This document shows positions 39,537 through 49,336 of a stretch of DNA of 64,000 nt, piece after piece. The DNA lies in assembly GCA_027459645.1 (NCBI GenBank), contig DAIDHQ010000040.1:124001-188000 (forward strand), read 5' to 3'. Under the pieces are notes generated by a model. It saw only the letters and a list, made by a program, of their open reading frames with translations. It made no database searches and was not told the DNA's origin. The position numbers and the translations under genes were made by a program. How positions within the stretch are numbered: the first letter of the stretch is position 1; every line of letters starts with the position of its first letter. Source of the stretch: Vulcanimicrobiota bacterium (GTDB lineage Bacteria; Vulcanimicrobiota; Vulcanimicrobiia; Vulcanimicrobiales; Vulcanimicrobiaceae).

Positions 39537-40136
39537 TCATAGGTACAAAAACGGAGCAGCGCGGTCCAATCGGGCGGGCGTCATCCCGGCAACGTCGAGG
39601 AGCTGGTCGAGCGTCTCGTAGGCTCCGTCGCGTTCGCGGAGCTCGACGATTCGCGCGGCCAGCGCCGCACCAATGCCGGGGACGCGGGCGAGCTGCGATG
39701 CGCTCGCGGCATTGAGTTCGACCGGCGTCGACGTCTTGGCGCGGCTCGCCGCGGGGCGGCGCGATCGAATGACGCCCGCCCGGGAGCGGCTCGTACGCGC
39801 GGCACCCGCGACCGGCACGCGGACCTCGTCGCCGTCGTTCAGCGCTGCTGCGAGATTGACGCCGGCCGGATCGGCGTCGGGACGGAAGCCGCCCGCAAGC
39901 CGAACCGCGTCGTTCGCGCGCGATTTTGCGGCGACGGTGTAGAGCCCGGGACGTCGTACCGCTCCGGCTACATAGACGACCAGCGTGGCCGGCGGGGCCG
40001 GCCGGCGGTGCCCCCGCGGCGTGTGAGACGCGAACGGTGCGGCGGTTGCGATCGCCACCGGCGGCGCGGCGGCCGGCGGATGCCACACCAAGAGCGCGGC
40101 AACGACGACGGCGCCCACGGCCAGCAGACGTTTCAT
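39537..40136 (-). CDS. comEA: ComEA-like helix-hairpin-helix DNA-binding protein
   Basis: SLBB-like VYVAGAVRRPGLYTVAAKSRANDAVRLAGGF and HhH LNAASASQLARVPGIGAALAARIVELRE. Confidence 0.88.
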   Translation of the reverse strand: MKRLLAVGAVVVAALLVWHPPAAAPPVAIATAAPFASHTPRGHRRPAPPATLVVYVAGAVRRPGLYTVAAKSRANDAVRLAGGFRPDADPAGVNLAAALNDGDEVRVPVAGAARTSRSRAGVIRSRRPAASRAKTSTPVELNAASASQLARVPGIGAALAARIVELRERDGAYETLDQLLDVAGMTPARLDRAAPFLYL

Positions 40137-40208
40137 ACCGCCCGATCACGACGGCCCGTACGACCGGAAAGGTAGCCGGGGGCACCGGCGTCGAGTACCA
40201 TGCCTTCT

Positions 40209-42686
40209 ATGGCCGAGACCTACGAGTTTGCCGACATCGAACGCGCCTGGCAGCAACGCTGGGAACGCGAGGGCCTCTACCGCGCCGACGCTGCCGATCC
40301 GCGCCCGAAATACTACGTGCTCGAGATGCTGCCGTATCCGTCGGGCGATCTGCACGTGGGTCACGCGAAGAATTACACGCTCGGCGATGCGATCGCGCGC
40401 ACGATGCGGATGCTCGGCTACAACGTGCTGCATCCGATGGGCTGGGACGCATTCGGTCTTCCGGCCGAAAACGCGGCGATTCAACGCGGCATCCCGCCGG
40501 CCGAATGGACGAAATCGAACATCGCCAACATGCAGCGCCAGTTACGCTTGATCGGCACGAGCTACGACTGGAGCCGCGAGATCGCCACCTGCGATCCGGA
40601 ATACTATCGCTGGAACCAGTGGCTCTTCTTGCGCCTGTACGAACACGGCTTGGCGTACAAGCGCGAAGCGCCGGTCAATTGGTGTCCGCAAGATCAAACG
40701 GTTCTTGCGAACGAGCAGGTGATCGACGGCCGCTGCTGGCGGTGCGGTCACGCGGTCGAACGCCGCAATCTTTCGCAGTGGTTTTTGAAGATCACCGATT
40801 ATGCGGAGCGTTTGCTGCAGGGTCTCGACGAACTCGAAGGCTGGCCCGAGCGCACGCGCACGATGCAGCGGAACTGGATCGGCAAGAGCACGGGCGTACA
40901 ATTGCGCTGGAAGATCGAGCAGTCCGATGCATCGTTCGAAACGTTCACGACGCGCGTCGATACGATCTTCGGCGTCACCTTCGTCGTGCTCGCCCCCGAA
41001 CATCCCGCGGTCGGGGCGATCAAAAGCATCGTTTCGAAGAAGAACGCCGCCGCGATCGAAACCTTTGCCGAAAGCCTGAAATCTAAATCCGAGCTCGAGC
41101 GCACGAGCTTGATGGAAAAGGAAGGCGTCTTTACCGGCGCCTATGCGATCAACCCGCTCTCGCACGAGCGCGTCCCGATCTACGTTGCGAACTACGTGCT
41201 CGCCGACTATGGCACGGGCGCGGTACAGGGCGTTCCCGCGCACGACGAGCGCGATTTCGAATTCGCAAAGAAATACGCGTTGCCGATCGCGCAAGTAATC
41301 GCGCTTCCGGACGGCGAGATCGAAGTGCCGCTCTCCAAAGCGTACACGGGCGAAGGGCGTCTGATCGCAAGCGGTGACTACACCGGCATGCGTTCCGAAC
41401 GCGCGCGCGACGTCATCGCCAAGCATTTGGAAGCGAGCGGAATCGGCGGCGCGACCACCAACTATCGCTTCCGCGATTGGCTCGTGTCGCGTCAACGGTA
41501 TTGGGGAACGCCGATTCCGATCGTCTACTGCGAGCGTTGCGGCGAAGTCCCGGTACCCGACAATCAACTCCCGGTGCTCCTACCGCCCGACGTACCGATC
41601 ACAGGCGAAGGATCGCCGCTCGCGCGCGATCCGGCGTTTATCAACACGACGTGTCCGTCGTGCGGGGCACCCGCGCGTCGCGAGAGCGATACGATGGACA
41701 CGTTCTTCGAGTCGTCCTGGTATTATTTGCGCTATCTCGATCCGCACAACGGCGCCGCTCCGTGGGCGGTCGACAACGCCAAGCATTGGATGAACGTCGA
41801 TCAGTACATCGGCGGAGCCGAGCACACCGTGCTGCATTTGCTCTACTCGCGGTTCTTCTATAAATTCTTCCACGACCGTGGCTGGGTGACGGGAAGCGAA
41901 GAGCCGTTCCAGCGTCTGTTCCATCAGGGCATGCTGCTTTCGAACGGCGAGAAGATGTCGAAGTCGCGCGGCAACGTCGTCGGTATCGACGAGACCGCCA
42001 GAACCAACGGCGTCGATGCGATGCGCCTCTTTCTGCTCTACGTGACGCCGCCCGAAGATACGAGCGACTGGACCGACGAAGGAATCAGCGGGCGCGTACG
42101 CTTCCTCAATCGCGTGTGGCGCGCCTCCGAGCCGTTCTTGCAAGCGGCCGCGCGCGTTTCGCCGCGCGAGCTTCCGCCCATGTCGACGAGCGACGAAAAG
42201 GCGCTCGTACGCGCGGTCCACGTTGCGGCGAAATCGGCAATCGACGAAGTTTCGTCGCGCCGGTTCCATTTCAACACGGCGATAGCAAGGCTGGACGAGC
42301 TCGTCAACGCGATAACCACGGCGGCGCAGCAGATGCCGCAATCGTCCGCATTTCTCTACAGCGTGCACGCGTTGCCGCTGCTGCTCGCCCCGTATGCGCC
42401 GCACATCGCCGAAGAGCTATGGTCGCGCTTGGGTCACACGACGTCGGTGCATCTGGAGCGCGTGATCGAACCCGACGACGCCGCGCTCGAAGTCGACCGG
42501 ATCACGCTCGTGGTTCAAGTCAATGGCAAGATTCGCGCGCGCATCGACGCGGCGCCCGGCATCGGCGAAGACGACGCGTTCGCGCTCGCACTCGCCGAAC
42601 CGAACGTGCTCGCGCAGATCGACGGCAAAGAGGTGCGCAAGCGCATCTACGTGCCCGACAAGCTGGTGAACCTGGTCGTCGCGTAG
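40209..42686 (+). CDS. leuS: Leucyl-tRNA synthetase
   Basis: MLPYPSGDLHVGHAKNYTLGD (HIGH-type), GMLLSNGEKMSKSRGNVV (KMSKS); ATG 40200 or 40209 possible. Confidence 0.97.
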   Translation: MAETYEFADIERAWQQRWEREGLYRADAADPRPKYYVLEMLPYPSGDLHVGHAKNYTLGDAIARTMRMLGYNVLHPMGWDAFGLPAENAAIQRGIPPAEWTKSNIANMQRQLRLIGTSYDWSREIATCDPEYYRWNQWLFLRLYEHGLAYKREAPVNWCPQDQTVLANEQVIDGRCWRCGHAVERRNLSQWFLKITDYAERLLQGLDELEGWPERTRTMQRNWIGKSTGVQLRWKIEQSDASFETFTTRVDTIFGVTFVVLAPEHPAVGAIKSIVSKKNAAAIETFAESLKSKSELERTSLMEKEGVFTGAYAINPLSHERVPIYVANYVLADYGTGAVQGVPAHDERDFEFAKKYALPIAQVIALPDGEIEVPLSKAYTGEGRLIASGDYTGMRSERARDVIAKHLEASGIGGATTNYRFRDWLVSRQRYWGTPIPIVYCERCGEVPVPDNQLPVLLPPDVPITGEGSPLARDPAFINTTCPSCGAPARRESDTMDTFFESSWYYLRYLDPHNGAAPWAVDNAKHWMNVDQYIGGAEHTVLHLLYSRFFYKFFHDRGWVTGSEEPFQRLFHQGMLLSNGEKMSKSRGNVVGIDETARTNGVDAMRLFLLYVTPPEDTSDWTDEGISGRVRFLNRVWRASEPFLQAAARVSPRELPPMSTSDEKALVRAVHVAAKSAIDEVSSRRFHFNTAIARLDELVNAITTAAQQMPQSSAFLYSVHALPLLLAPYAPHIAEELWSRLGHTTSVHLERVIEPDDAALEVDRITLVVQVNGKIRARIDAAPGIGEDDAFALALAEPNVLAQIDGKEVRKRIYVPDKLVNLVVA

Positions 42687-42698
42687 ACGCGCGAGGAC

Positions 42699-43634
42699 TT
42701 AGACCGGTACCGCGAGACCCTTGAAGTAGTCGTAGGTCTGGCGCATGCCGTCGATCAGCTTGGTCGACGGCAGCCAGCCCAGCTCTTTTTTCGCGAGCGA
42801 CGGATCGAATTGCGCGTCCCGCGCGTCGCCCGAGCGTTTGGGACCGTTCGCAACCGGCGCTTCGAAACCGCTGATCTCCACGAGCGCGCGATAGATTTGA
42901 TTGACGCTCGTCTTGACGCCGGTACCGATGCAGTAGATCCCGCCGCTGCCCTTCTCGAGGGCCAGCACGTTCGCGCCCGCGACGTCCTTCACGAAGACGT
43001 AATCACGCGTCTGCTCGCCGTCCCAATCGATGCGAATCCCTTCGCGTTTGAGGAATTTGCCGATGAAGATGGAGATGACACCGGCTTCGCCGTTGGGATC
43101 TTGACGCGGTCCGTAAACGTTGCCGTACCGTAACGCCGTGAAATCGAGCCCCTTTTCGCTCTTGTAGAAGCGCAGGTAGTGTTCGGCGACCATCTTCGTG
43201 ATGCCATAGGGCGACGTGGGAAACTGCGGCGTGCGCTCGTCGATCGGGAAGCGCTCCGGCGTACCGAACGTTGCGCCGCTCGATGCGAAGATCACCTTCT
43301 TCACGCCGTTCTTCACCGACGCTTCGAGTACGTTGAGCAATCCCGTCACATTGACGTCGGCGTCGAATTTCGGATCGCGCGACGATATCGCAACGGAATG
43401 TTGCGCCGCGTGGTGGCTGACGATCTCGGGTTTGAATTCCTTGAAGATCCGGTCGACGTTTTCATCGCGGATATCCATGTGCACGAAGCTCGCGCGGTCG
43501 GGCACGTTCGCGCGCCGGCCGCCGCCGTGTTCCCACAGCGAATCGAGCACGAGCACGTCGTGTCCGAGCGCCAAATAGCTGTCGACGATATGCGAGCCGA
43601 TGAAACCGGCGCCGCCCGTCACGATGATACGCAA
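42699..43634 (-). CDS. NAD-dependent nucleotide-sugar epimerase/dehydratase
   Basis: MRIIVTGGAGFIGSHIVDSYLALGHDV; SSGATFGTPERFPIDE; YGITK; YGNVYGPRQDP. Confidence 0.92.
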   Translation of the reverse strand: MRIIVTGGAGFIGSHIVDSYLALGHDVLVLDSLWEHGGGRRANVPDRASFVHMDIRDENVDRIFKEFKPEIVSHHAAQHSVAISSRDPKFDADVNVTGLLNVLEASVKNGVKKVIFASSGATFGTPERFPIDERTPQFPTSPYGITKMVAEHYLRFYKSEKGLDFTALRYGNVYGPRQDPNGEAGVISIFIGKFLKREGIRIDWDGEQTRDYVFVKDVAGANVLALEKGSGGIYCIGTGVKTSVNQIYRALVEISGFEAPVANGPKRSGDARDAQFDPSLAKKELGWLPSTKLIDGMRQTYDYFKGLAVPV

Positions 43635-43687
43635 TCCGGGATCCCCTTTGCTCTAGCGCGCGGCGATCCGCGTCGCAGAAGCGACAT

Positions 43688-45994
43688 ATGCTACGTTGGG
43701 TTGCGGCCGCAGGCGTTGCAGGTGCACTCGTCGTGCTGCCGCTCTCGTTCGCAGACCGCATGCTGCTCGCCGTCACCCTCGCGGTGGGAGGCGTGCTTCT
43801 GCTGCGCGAGAGCCCTCTGCTTCGCGCGAGCGCACTCGCCGCCCTCGTCGCATCCGCCGCATACACGCACGTTCGCGCCGAAAACGCGCCCACCGTCACG
43901 CCGACCCGTACCCAGCGCTTCCAGGCAACGGTTCTTTCGGAGCGGAGCGAAAGCGGCGACCTGCACACCTACGTGCTCGCACTCGATCGCGGGCCGCACG
44001 CGCTTGCGGCATTTCCCCGCCCTTTGCCGCTCGGTGCTCGCGTTCTGGTTCGCGGGCGCTTAGCGCCGCTCGACGAAGCTCGCAATCCCGGCGAACCCAG
44101 CGAGCGATCGATGCTCGCCGAGAGCGGCATCGACGCGCGTCTCGAATCGCCGAACCTGCTTGCCGTTACGCCGTCCTCGAACGATATGGCGAGCGCGCTT
44201 GCGCGGCTGCACGCATTCGCGCTCGATGCGTTGCGATCGCGCTTACCGGAGCCGGCTTCGTCGATCGTTGCGGGCGAATTATGGGGTGAACGCGCCGCGC
44301 TGCCGCCGGATTTACGCAAGGAGTTTCAAGAGACGGGCACCGTGCACGTGCTCGTCACCGCAGGGCTGCATGTGGGGTTGATCGCGTGGCTGGTCGTGTT
44401 TGCGGGAATGCGACTCACGTTGCCGCGCGCGTTCACATGCGGTCTTGCGATCCTGGCCGTTTGGGCTTTCGCGGGGTTCAGCGGCTTGCACGTGCCGGCG
44501 CTGCGCGCCGCGTCGATGGCGACGGTGATGCTCTGCGCGCGCGCTTGCGGGCGCGCGACCTTTAGTTGGGACACGCTTGCGCTTGCGTCCCTCGCGATCG
44601 TTGCGTGGTTTCCGCAGAGCGTCGCGACGCCGTCGTTCTGGCTTTCGTTCTGCTGCGTCGGCGCGATTTTCGCGTGCACGCCGTGGCTCGAACGCGCACT
44701 CGAGCCGCTGCAGATGCCGGAGCGTCTGCGCGAGCCGCTGCTCCTTACGCTTGCGACGCAACTCGGCACGTGGCCGATCACGGCAGCGGTGTTCTTGCAG
44801 TTTTCGACGTACGCGCCTGCGGCAAATCTCGCCGTCGTGCCCTTCGTGCCGGTGACGATGACGCTCGGCATCGCGCAGTTGCTGCTGAGGCCGCTCGCGC
44901 CGCTCGCGCAAGGCGCCGCCAACTTAAACGCATGGGCGATCGCCTGGATTATCGGCGTCGTTCACACGTTGGCAACGCTACCGATGGCGATCGTGCGCAT
45001 GACGCCGGCGCCCACATGGTGCCTCGCACTCTACGAAGGCGCGCTGCTGGTCACCGCGCCGCTTGCCGCGCGTGGCGCGCTGACGCTCGCACTCGCGCTG
45101 CTGATCGAGGCGACGTCACTCGTGCTATTGCCGCCGCAGAGGCTTCATCGCGAACTGCGAATTACGGTACTCGACGTTGGCCAAGCGGATTCAATCGTGA
45201 TACAAACGCCCGGCCACCATACCATTCTCGTCGACGCCGGAGGCCGGCTGGAACGCGGCGGCAGCGGGAATGATTCGGTTGCGGAGATGGTCGGCGAACG
45301 CATCGTCGTGCCGTTTCTTTTGCGGGAAGGCATCCATCGCTTAGACGCGCTCGTCGTTTCGCATCCTCATGGCGATCACGTCGGCGGTTGCGCGCCCGCT
45401 TTACGCGCGATCGTGATCGCCGAAATTGCGGATAGCGGTCAGACGTACGGCGGCCACGCATATCACGATTGTTTGAATACGGCGACGTCGGATCGCGTGC
45501 CGATCGTGCATCCGCGCGCCGGTGACATCTGGCGATTGAACGACGGCGTTACGCTTACATTTATCGGACCGTCGCTCCCGTTTATTACCGGCAAGAACGC
45601 GATCAACGACAACTCGATCGCGTTCGTGCTGCAGTACCGTGCGTTTCGCATGCTCTTCACGGGCGATGCAGGCGTCGCGGCAGAACGGCGATTCTTACGC
45701 GAAGGTATCGATCTATCCGCGGCGGTCCTCAAGGTGGGACATCATGGTTCTGCCTACAGTTCGTCGCAGGAGTTCATCGCCGCGGTTCACCCTGGCTACG
45801 CGATCATCTCGGTTGGTCGCCACAATATGTTCGGTCACCCGGCTCCGTCCACAATCGAGCGCCTGAGGAACGACGGTATCCGCATCTTCCGAACCGACCA
45901 AAACGGCGCGGTCATCGTTGAGTCACAAGGGGCGCGCGACCCAGAGACGATCCACAACGAACTTGAAACGGGGCAATACACTGGTCTGCCCTAG
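43688..45994 (+). CDS. comEC: ComEC/Rec2 family DNA internalisation protein
   Basis: Competence domain (VHVLVTAGLHVGLIAW), multi-TM, C-terminal metallo-beta-lactamase domain (VSHPHGDHVGG, LKVGHHGSAYSSSQEFIAAV). Confidence 0.92.
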   Translation: MLRWVAAAGVAGALVVLPLSFADRMLLAVTLAVGGVLLLRESPLLRASALAALVASAAYTHVRAENAPTVTPTRTQRFQATVLSERSESGDLHTYVLALDRGPHALAAFPRPLPLGARVLVRGRLAPLDEARNPGEPSERSMLAESGIDARLESPNLLAVTPSSNDMASALARLHAFALDALRSRLPEPASSIVAGELWGERAALPPDLRKEFQETGTVHVLVTAGLHVGLIAWLVVFAGMRLTLPRAFTCGLAILAVWAFAGFSGLHVPALRAASMATVMLCARACGRATFSWDTLALASLAIVAWFPQSVATPSFWLSFCCVGAIFACTPWLERALEPLQMPERLREPLLLTLATQLGTWPITAAVFLQFSTYAPAANLAVVPFVPVTMTLGIAQLLLRPLAPLAQGAANLNAWAIAWIIGVVHTLATLPMAIVRMTPAPTWCLALYEGALLVTAPLAARGALTLALALLIEATSLVLLPPQRLHRELRITVLDVGQADSIVIQTPGHHTILVDAGGRLERGGSGNDSVAEMVGERIVVPFLLREGIHRLDALVVSHPHGDHVGGCAPALRAIVIAEIADSGQTYGGHAYHDCLNTATSDRVPIVHPRAGDIWRLNDGVTLTFIGPSLPFITGKNAINDNSIAFVLQYRAFRMLFTGDAGVAAERRFLREGIDLSAAVLKVGHHGSAYSSSQEFIAAVHPGYAIISVGRHNMFGHPAPSTIERLRNDGIRIFRTDQNGAVIVESQGARDPETIHNELETGQYTGLP

Positions 45995-46533
45995 TGCGGC
46001 GATTCGCCTTCATTACCCGGATCTGCAGCGCGAGTCTTTGGGAGAAACCACGGGCCCGGTGTCGGAGCGTCCTCGCCAGGCACGGCCCGTAGCACGAAAG
46101 GGTTCTCCCCCGGCTGATAAAAGGCGCTCGTTCGTGTGTTGAGTACTTGGTAGCCTGGAGCCGCATCGATACAGGGACCGTGGTCTGCGTTAAATACCAC
46201 GAAACCGTCAGGGAGTTCTCTGCTCGGCAGAAACGCGAAGCGAAGATTTCCGAGCACGTAATATTTGCTGATACGCTGTATCATCGACTTCTGTAACGCC
46301 GTTAATACGGGAACACCAGGCTTACCGACGTCACGCGTTGAGTAGCTCGGTGGTCCAACTTTCTCAGGCATCTCATAGCTTACGCACCCCACGCCGAAGG
46401 TACCAACCTTGGCCGCTCTTGGTACTGGCTGCCCCGGCTTTTCCTTTGCAGAACACCCAACACACGAGAGAAGAGCTATAGCTACAGCACTAGTTAATTT
46501 CCGAAAGGAGCGCCTAAGGTAGATTCGCGTCAT
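45991..46533 (-). CDS. Putative lipoprotein, hypothetical
   Basis: MTRIYLRRSFRKLTSAVAIALLSCVGCSAKE with lipobox-like cysteine. Confidence 0.55.
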   Translation of the reverse strand: MTRIYLRRSFRKLTSAVAIALLSCVGCSAKEKPGQPVPRAAKVGTFGVGCVSYEMPEKVGPPSYSTRDVGKPGVPVLTALQKSMIQRISKYYVLGNLRFAFLPSRELPDGFVVFNADHGPCIDAAPGYQVLNTRTSAFYQPGENPFVLRAVPGEDAPTPGPWFLPKTRAADPGNEGESPH

Positions 46534-46584
46534 TGTACATAACGGGGATCTCTCCGGGATTTCGAACGTTCGGCCGTACACAGC

Positions 46585-46710
46585 TTGTGCTAAATTCCGT
46601 AACCCGATCGTCAACGAAGCTCGAAGCCATTTATTGCCACCGTGCACCGGCGCCACGCGATCATCTCCGTTCATCGGCACAATCTCTCCGGCCATGCCGC
46701 GCGGTCATAA
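46585..46710 (+). pseudogene. Degenerate fragment of a ComEC/metallo-beta-lactamase C-terminus
   Basis: Plus strand, across frames: TQLVLNSVTRSSTKLEA + FIATVHRRHAIISVHRHNLSGHAA, compared with ComEC SAAVLKVGHHGSAYSSSQEFIAAVHPGYAIISVGRHNMFGHPA. Confidence 0.6.
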
Positions 46711-46740
46711 TGGCAAGCGACGGTTGGTCGGACGTTTTCC

Positions 46741-47382
46741 TCACGGCGTTGATTTCAGGTAACTGAGGAACAAGCGTTGTAGTTCTATGCAAAGCTCGTC
46801 ATCGGACATCGGAAGCATCGCGTGCCATAACGAGTAGTCCTCTAACGCGCGCGTTTCAACGATATTCGCAATTGCAAGCGACGCAAACGTTACCGCACGA
46901 CGCGGATCGGGATCGGCAATTTCATCTCGGCATTGTTCGACGATCGCATCAACGATAATGCCTGTGTTAGCCGCGACGAGCGACATTGCATGGGCCTTAA
47001 ATGCGTCGTCGTTGTCATTTTCAGCGAACCGGATAATCGCTCGCATAAGGCCGGGGCGAAGGCGATATTGAGCGATGATCGAGCGGGCGAAGGCGCCCGC
47101 GATCCAGTCCAGCGTTCGGCCAGTTAAGAGCGCCGGAACTGCAGCGACATTGGTGGCGTTGGAGCGCTCTAGTACGTCGATTATGGCCGCCCGAAGAAGC
47201 GACTCTTTGTCCCGGAATCGCCGATAGATGCTCGCCGGCGCGACTTTCGCGGCCTCGGCTATTCGCGGGATCGTTGTTCCCGGGAGACCGTGCCGCTCCA
47301 GGGTCTCGATAGTCGCCTCAAGCAGACGAGCCAGGGTCTCTCGACTGCGCTGTTGCTTTGGGGGATGCACCTGGTCGCTCAC
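46741..47382 (-). CDS. TetR/AcrR-family regulator
   Basis: LARLLEATIETLERHGLPGTTIPRIAEAAKVAPASIYRRFRDKESLLRAAI; GTG start; divergent from an MFS gene. Confidence 0.9.
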   Translation of the reverse strand: MSDQVHPPKQQRSRETLARLLEATIETLERHGLPGTTIPRIAEAAKVAPASIYRRFRDKESLLRAAIIDVLERSNATNVAAVPALLTGRTLDWIAGAFARSIIAQYRLRPGLMRAIIRFAENDNDDAFKAHAMSLVAANTGIIVDAIVEQCRDEIADPDPRRAVTFASLAIANIVETRALEDYSLWHAMLPMSDDELCIELQRLFLSYLKSTP

Positions 47383-47404
47383 GCAGACCAGTATAGCCGA
47401 GGGG

Positions 47405-47440
47405 TTGACATAATGCGAATGTGAATATACATTCGCATTA
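47405..47440 (+). promoter_or_regulatory. Promoter and TetR-type operator of the MFS gene
   Basis: TTGACA (47405-47410), 17 nt, TACATT (47428-47433); perfect 12-bp inverted repeat TAATGCGAATGT-gaatat-ACATTCGCATTA (47411-47440) reaching the ATG. Confidence 0.85.
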
Positions 47441-48657
47441 TGGACTTGTTATGTATCGCCGGCTTCCGCAACTTCGTTCTCGGCGCCCTACTCTCGCAAT
47501 TGGGCGACGTTTGCTTCACGATAGCGCTTCCTTGGCTGGTGCTTCAGATGACGGGCTCCGGCCTCGCGCTCGGGTCGATTCTGCTCACCCTCGCGATCCC
47601 AAGAGCCGCACTGATGCTTGTAGGAGGCGCCATCTCCGACCGCATGCCGGCGCGAACCATCTTGATCGCCGCGAATCTCGCGCTCACCCTGTGCGTCGCG
47701 GCCGTCGCGATGCTCGCCGCGGCCCACGCTCTAGCGCTCTGGATGCTGTATGTCGTTGCCGTCGTTTTCGGTGTGGCCGACGCATTCAGCAATCCAGCGA
47801 TAAAGGTCTTGGTACCGGGTCTCGTCCCGGCGGACGACATCGTTAGAGCCAATTCGCTGCTGCAATCCGCAACGCAATTGTGCTTATTGACAGGCGCCGC
47901 GCTCGCGGGGCTTTTGATCCAGCGTTTCGGTCTGGTTTCAGCGTTTGCCGTCGACGCTTTCAGCTTCGTGTTCCTCATTTTCGCGCTGCTTACCATAGCG
48001 GCTCCCGAAGACGCTCTGGTACAGACAAATAGCATTCTTGCTGCTGTCCGCGACGGTATCGCCTACGTGGCGCGAGACCCGTTGCTACGCATGTTGCTTC
48101 TGGTTGTCGCAAGCGTCAATTTCTGCCTAACGGGTGCGTCGCAAGTCGGCATCGTGACGCTTGTGCACGCCCGCTTTGGATCTGCCGGATACTTCGGCGC
48201 GCTCGTAACGGCTTCGGCGATCGGATCGCTCTTAGGCATCGTGCTAGCCGGCGTATGGAAGCGACGGCGCGCATTGCTGCTCGATGTTTTAGGCGGCGCG
48301 GCGCTACTCGGGCTATGCCTTGCTTCGCTCGCGCTTCCTCTGCCGATCGCATACATCTTTATCGCGTTGGCACTCGGCGGCGCCATCGCCGGTTACCTTA
48401 ATGTATATATTCTTTCTTCGCTGCAAACCGGCGTGCCGCGGGAGATGCTCGGGCGCGTCATGAGTCTCGTTACGCTCTCTTCGATCGGCATTGCACCCGC
48501 GTCGCTCGCTCTGAGCGGTCTGATCGCGCAGCCGCATATAGAGCTGCTCTTTTTGATCGCCGGAGGCGCGCTCGTAGTGGTCTCCATCGTCGGCGTACCT
48601 CTCACCTGGGGCCTGAGCAAGACCATCGTCGCATCCGTAGAGCAGCCCAGCATGTGA
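47440..48657 (+). CDS. MFS transporter
   Basis: Twelve-TM-like hydrophobic protein, NFVLGALLSQLGDVCFTIALPWLVLQMTGS...AISDRMPARTILI. Confidence 0.9.
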   Translation: MDLLCIAGFRNFVLGALLSQLGDVCFTIALPWLVLQMTGSGLALGSILLTLAIPRAALMLVGGAISDRMPARTILIAANLALTLCVAAVAMLAAAHALALWMLYVVAVVFGVADAFSNPAIKVLVPGLVPADDIVRANSLLQSATQLCLLTGAALAGLLIQRFGLVSAFAVDAFSFVFLIFALLTIAAPEDALVQTNSILAAVRDGIAYVARDPLLRMLLLVVASVNFCLTGASQVGIVTLVHARFGSAGYFGALVTASAIGSLLGIVLAGVWKRRRALLLDVLGGAALLGLCLASLALPLPIAYIFIALALGGAIAGYLNVYILSSLQTGVPREMLGRVMSLVTLSSIGIAPASLALSGLIAQPHIELLFLIAGGALVVVSIVGVPLTWGLSKTIVASVEQPSM

Positions 48658-48679
48658 GTACACGGTGGGCGCGCGCTGA

Positions 48680-49207
48680 CTACGGTGTATCTGCTGTTAA
48701 TGAAGCTCGGTTTTGTACCGACCGCTGATACCACGCAACGTCGACCCAACGGTCGAATTTGCGGCCGATCTCGGGAAAGATGCCGATTGGTTGAAACCCG
48801 CAGCGCTCATGCAGCGCGATGCTCGCGTTATTCGGAAGTGCGATCCCTGCGAAGGCGCGATGAAGCCCTTGGGTTCGGAGACGCTCGAACAATTCCGCGT
48901 ACAACATGCGTCCGATGCCGCGCCCGCGGGCGCGTTCTGCCAGATAAACGCTCACCTCGACGGAGTGCCGGTAACCCTCGCGCTCGCGATGTCGATGCCC
49001 GTATGCGTAACCGGCGACCACGCCATCGAGCTCTGCAACAAGCCAAGGATATGAACGGAGCACCGCTCCGATTCTGCGCCGCATCTCTCGCGCATCAGGC
49101 GGTTCGTATTCGAACGAAATGACGGTCGATTCGACAATTGGACGATAGATCTCTGCGATCGCATGTGCGTCGTTCAGCGTGACGCATCGGATGTTCGGCG
49201 TATCCAT
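48680..49207 (-). CDS. GNAT N-acetyltransferase (phosphinothricin-acetyltransferase-like)
   Basis: RPIVESTVISFEYEPPDAREMRRRI; VYLAERARGRGIGRMLYAELFERL; GIALPNNASIALHERCGF. Confidence 0.88.
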   Translation of the reverse strand: MDTPNIRCVTLNDAHAIAEIYRPIVESTVISFEYEPPDAREMRRRIGAVLRSYPWLVAELDGVVAGYAYGHRHREREGYRHSVEVSVYLAERARGRGIGRMLYAELFERLRTQGLHRAFAGIALPNNASIALHERCGFQPIGIFPEIGRKFDRWVDVAWYQRSVQNRASLTADTP

Positions 49208-49336
49208 GCTTTGATTCTGCCACGCTCACCATCGAGTGCGCACGGGCCCAATGTCCATTGGTTCTTGAACGAGTGCACAATGCCGATTCCATACCATAGA
49301 CCGTTTTGCTCTCACAGATGAAACACTAATGAAAGC

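Noticed and set aside
46585-46766. Plus-strand ORF 46533-46766 (77 aa) as a real gene
   Set aside because: Its sequence reads as a frame-shifted ComEC C-terminal remnant rather than an independent protein.
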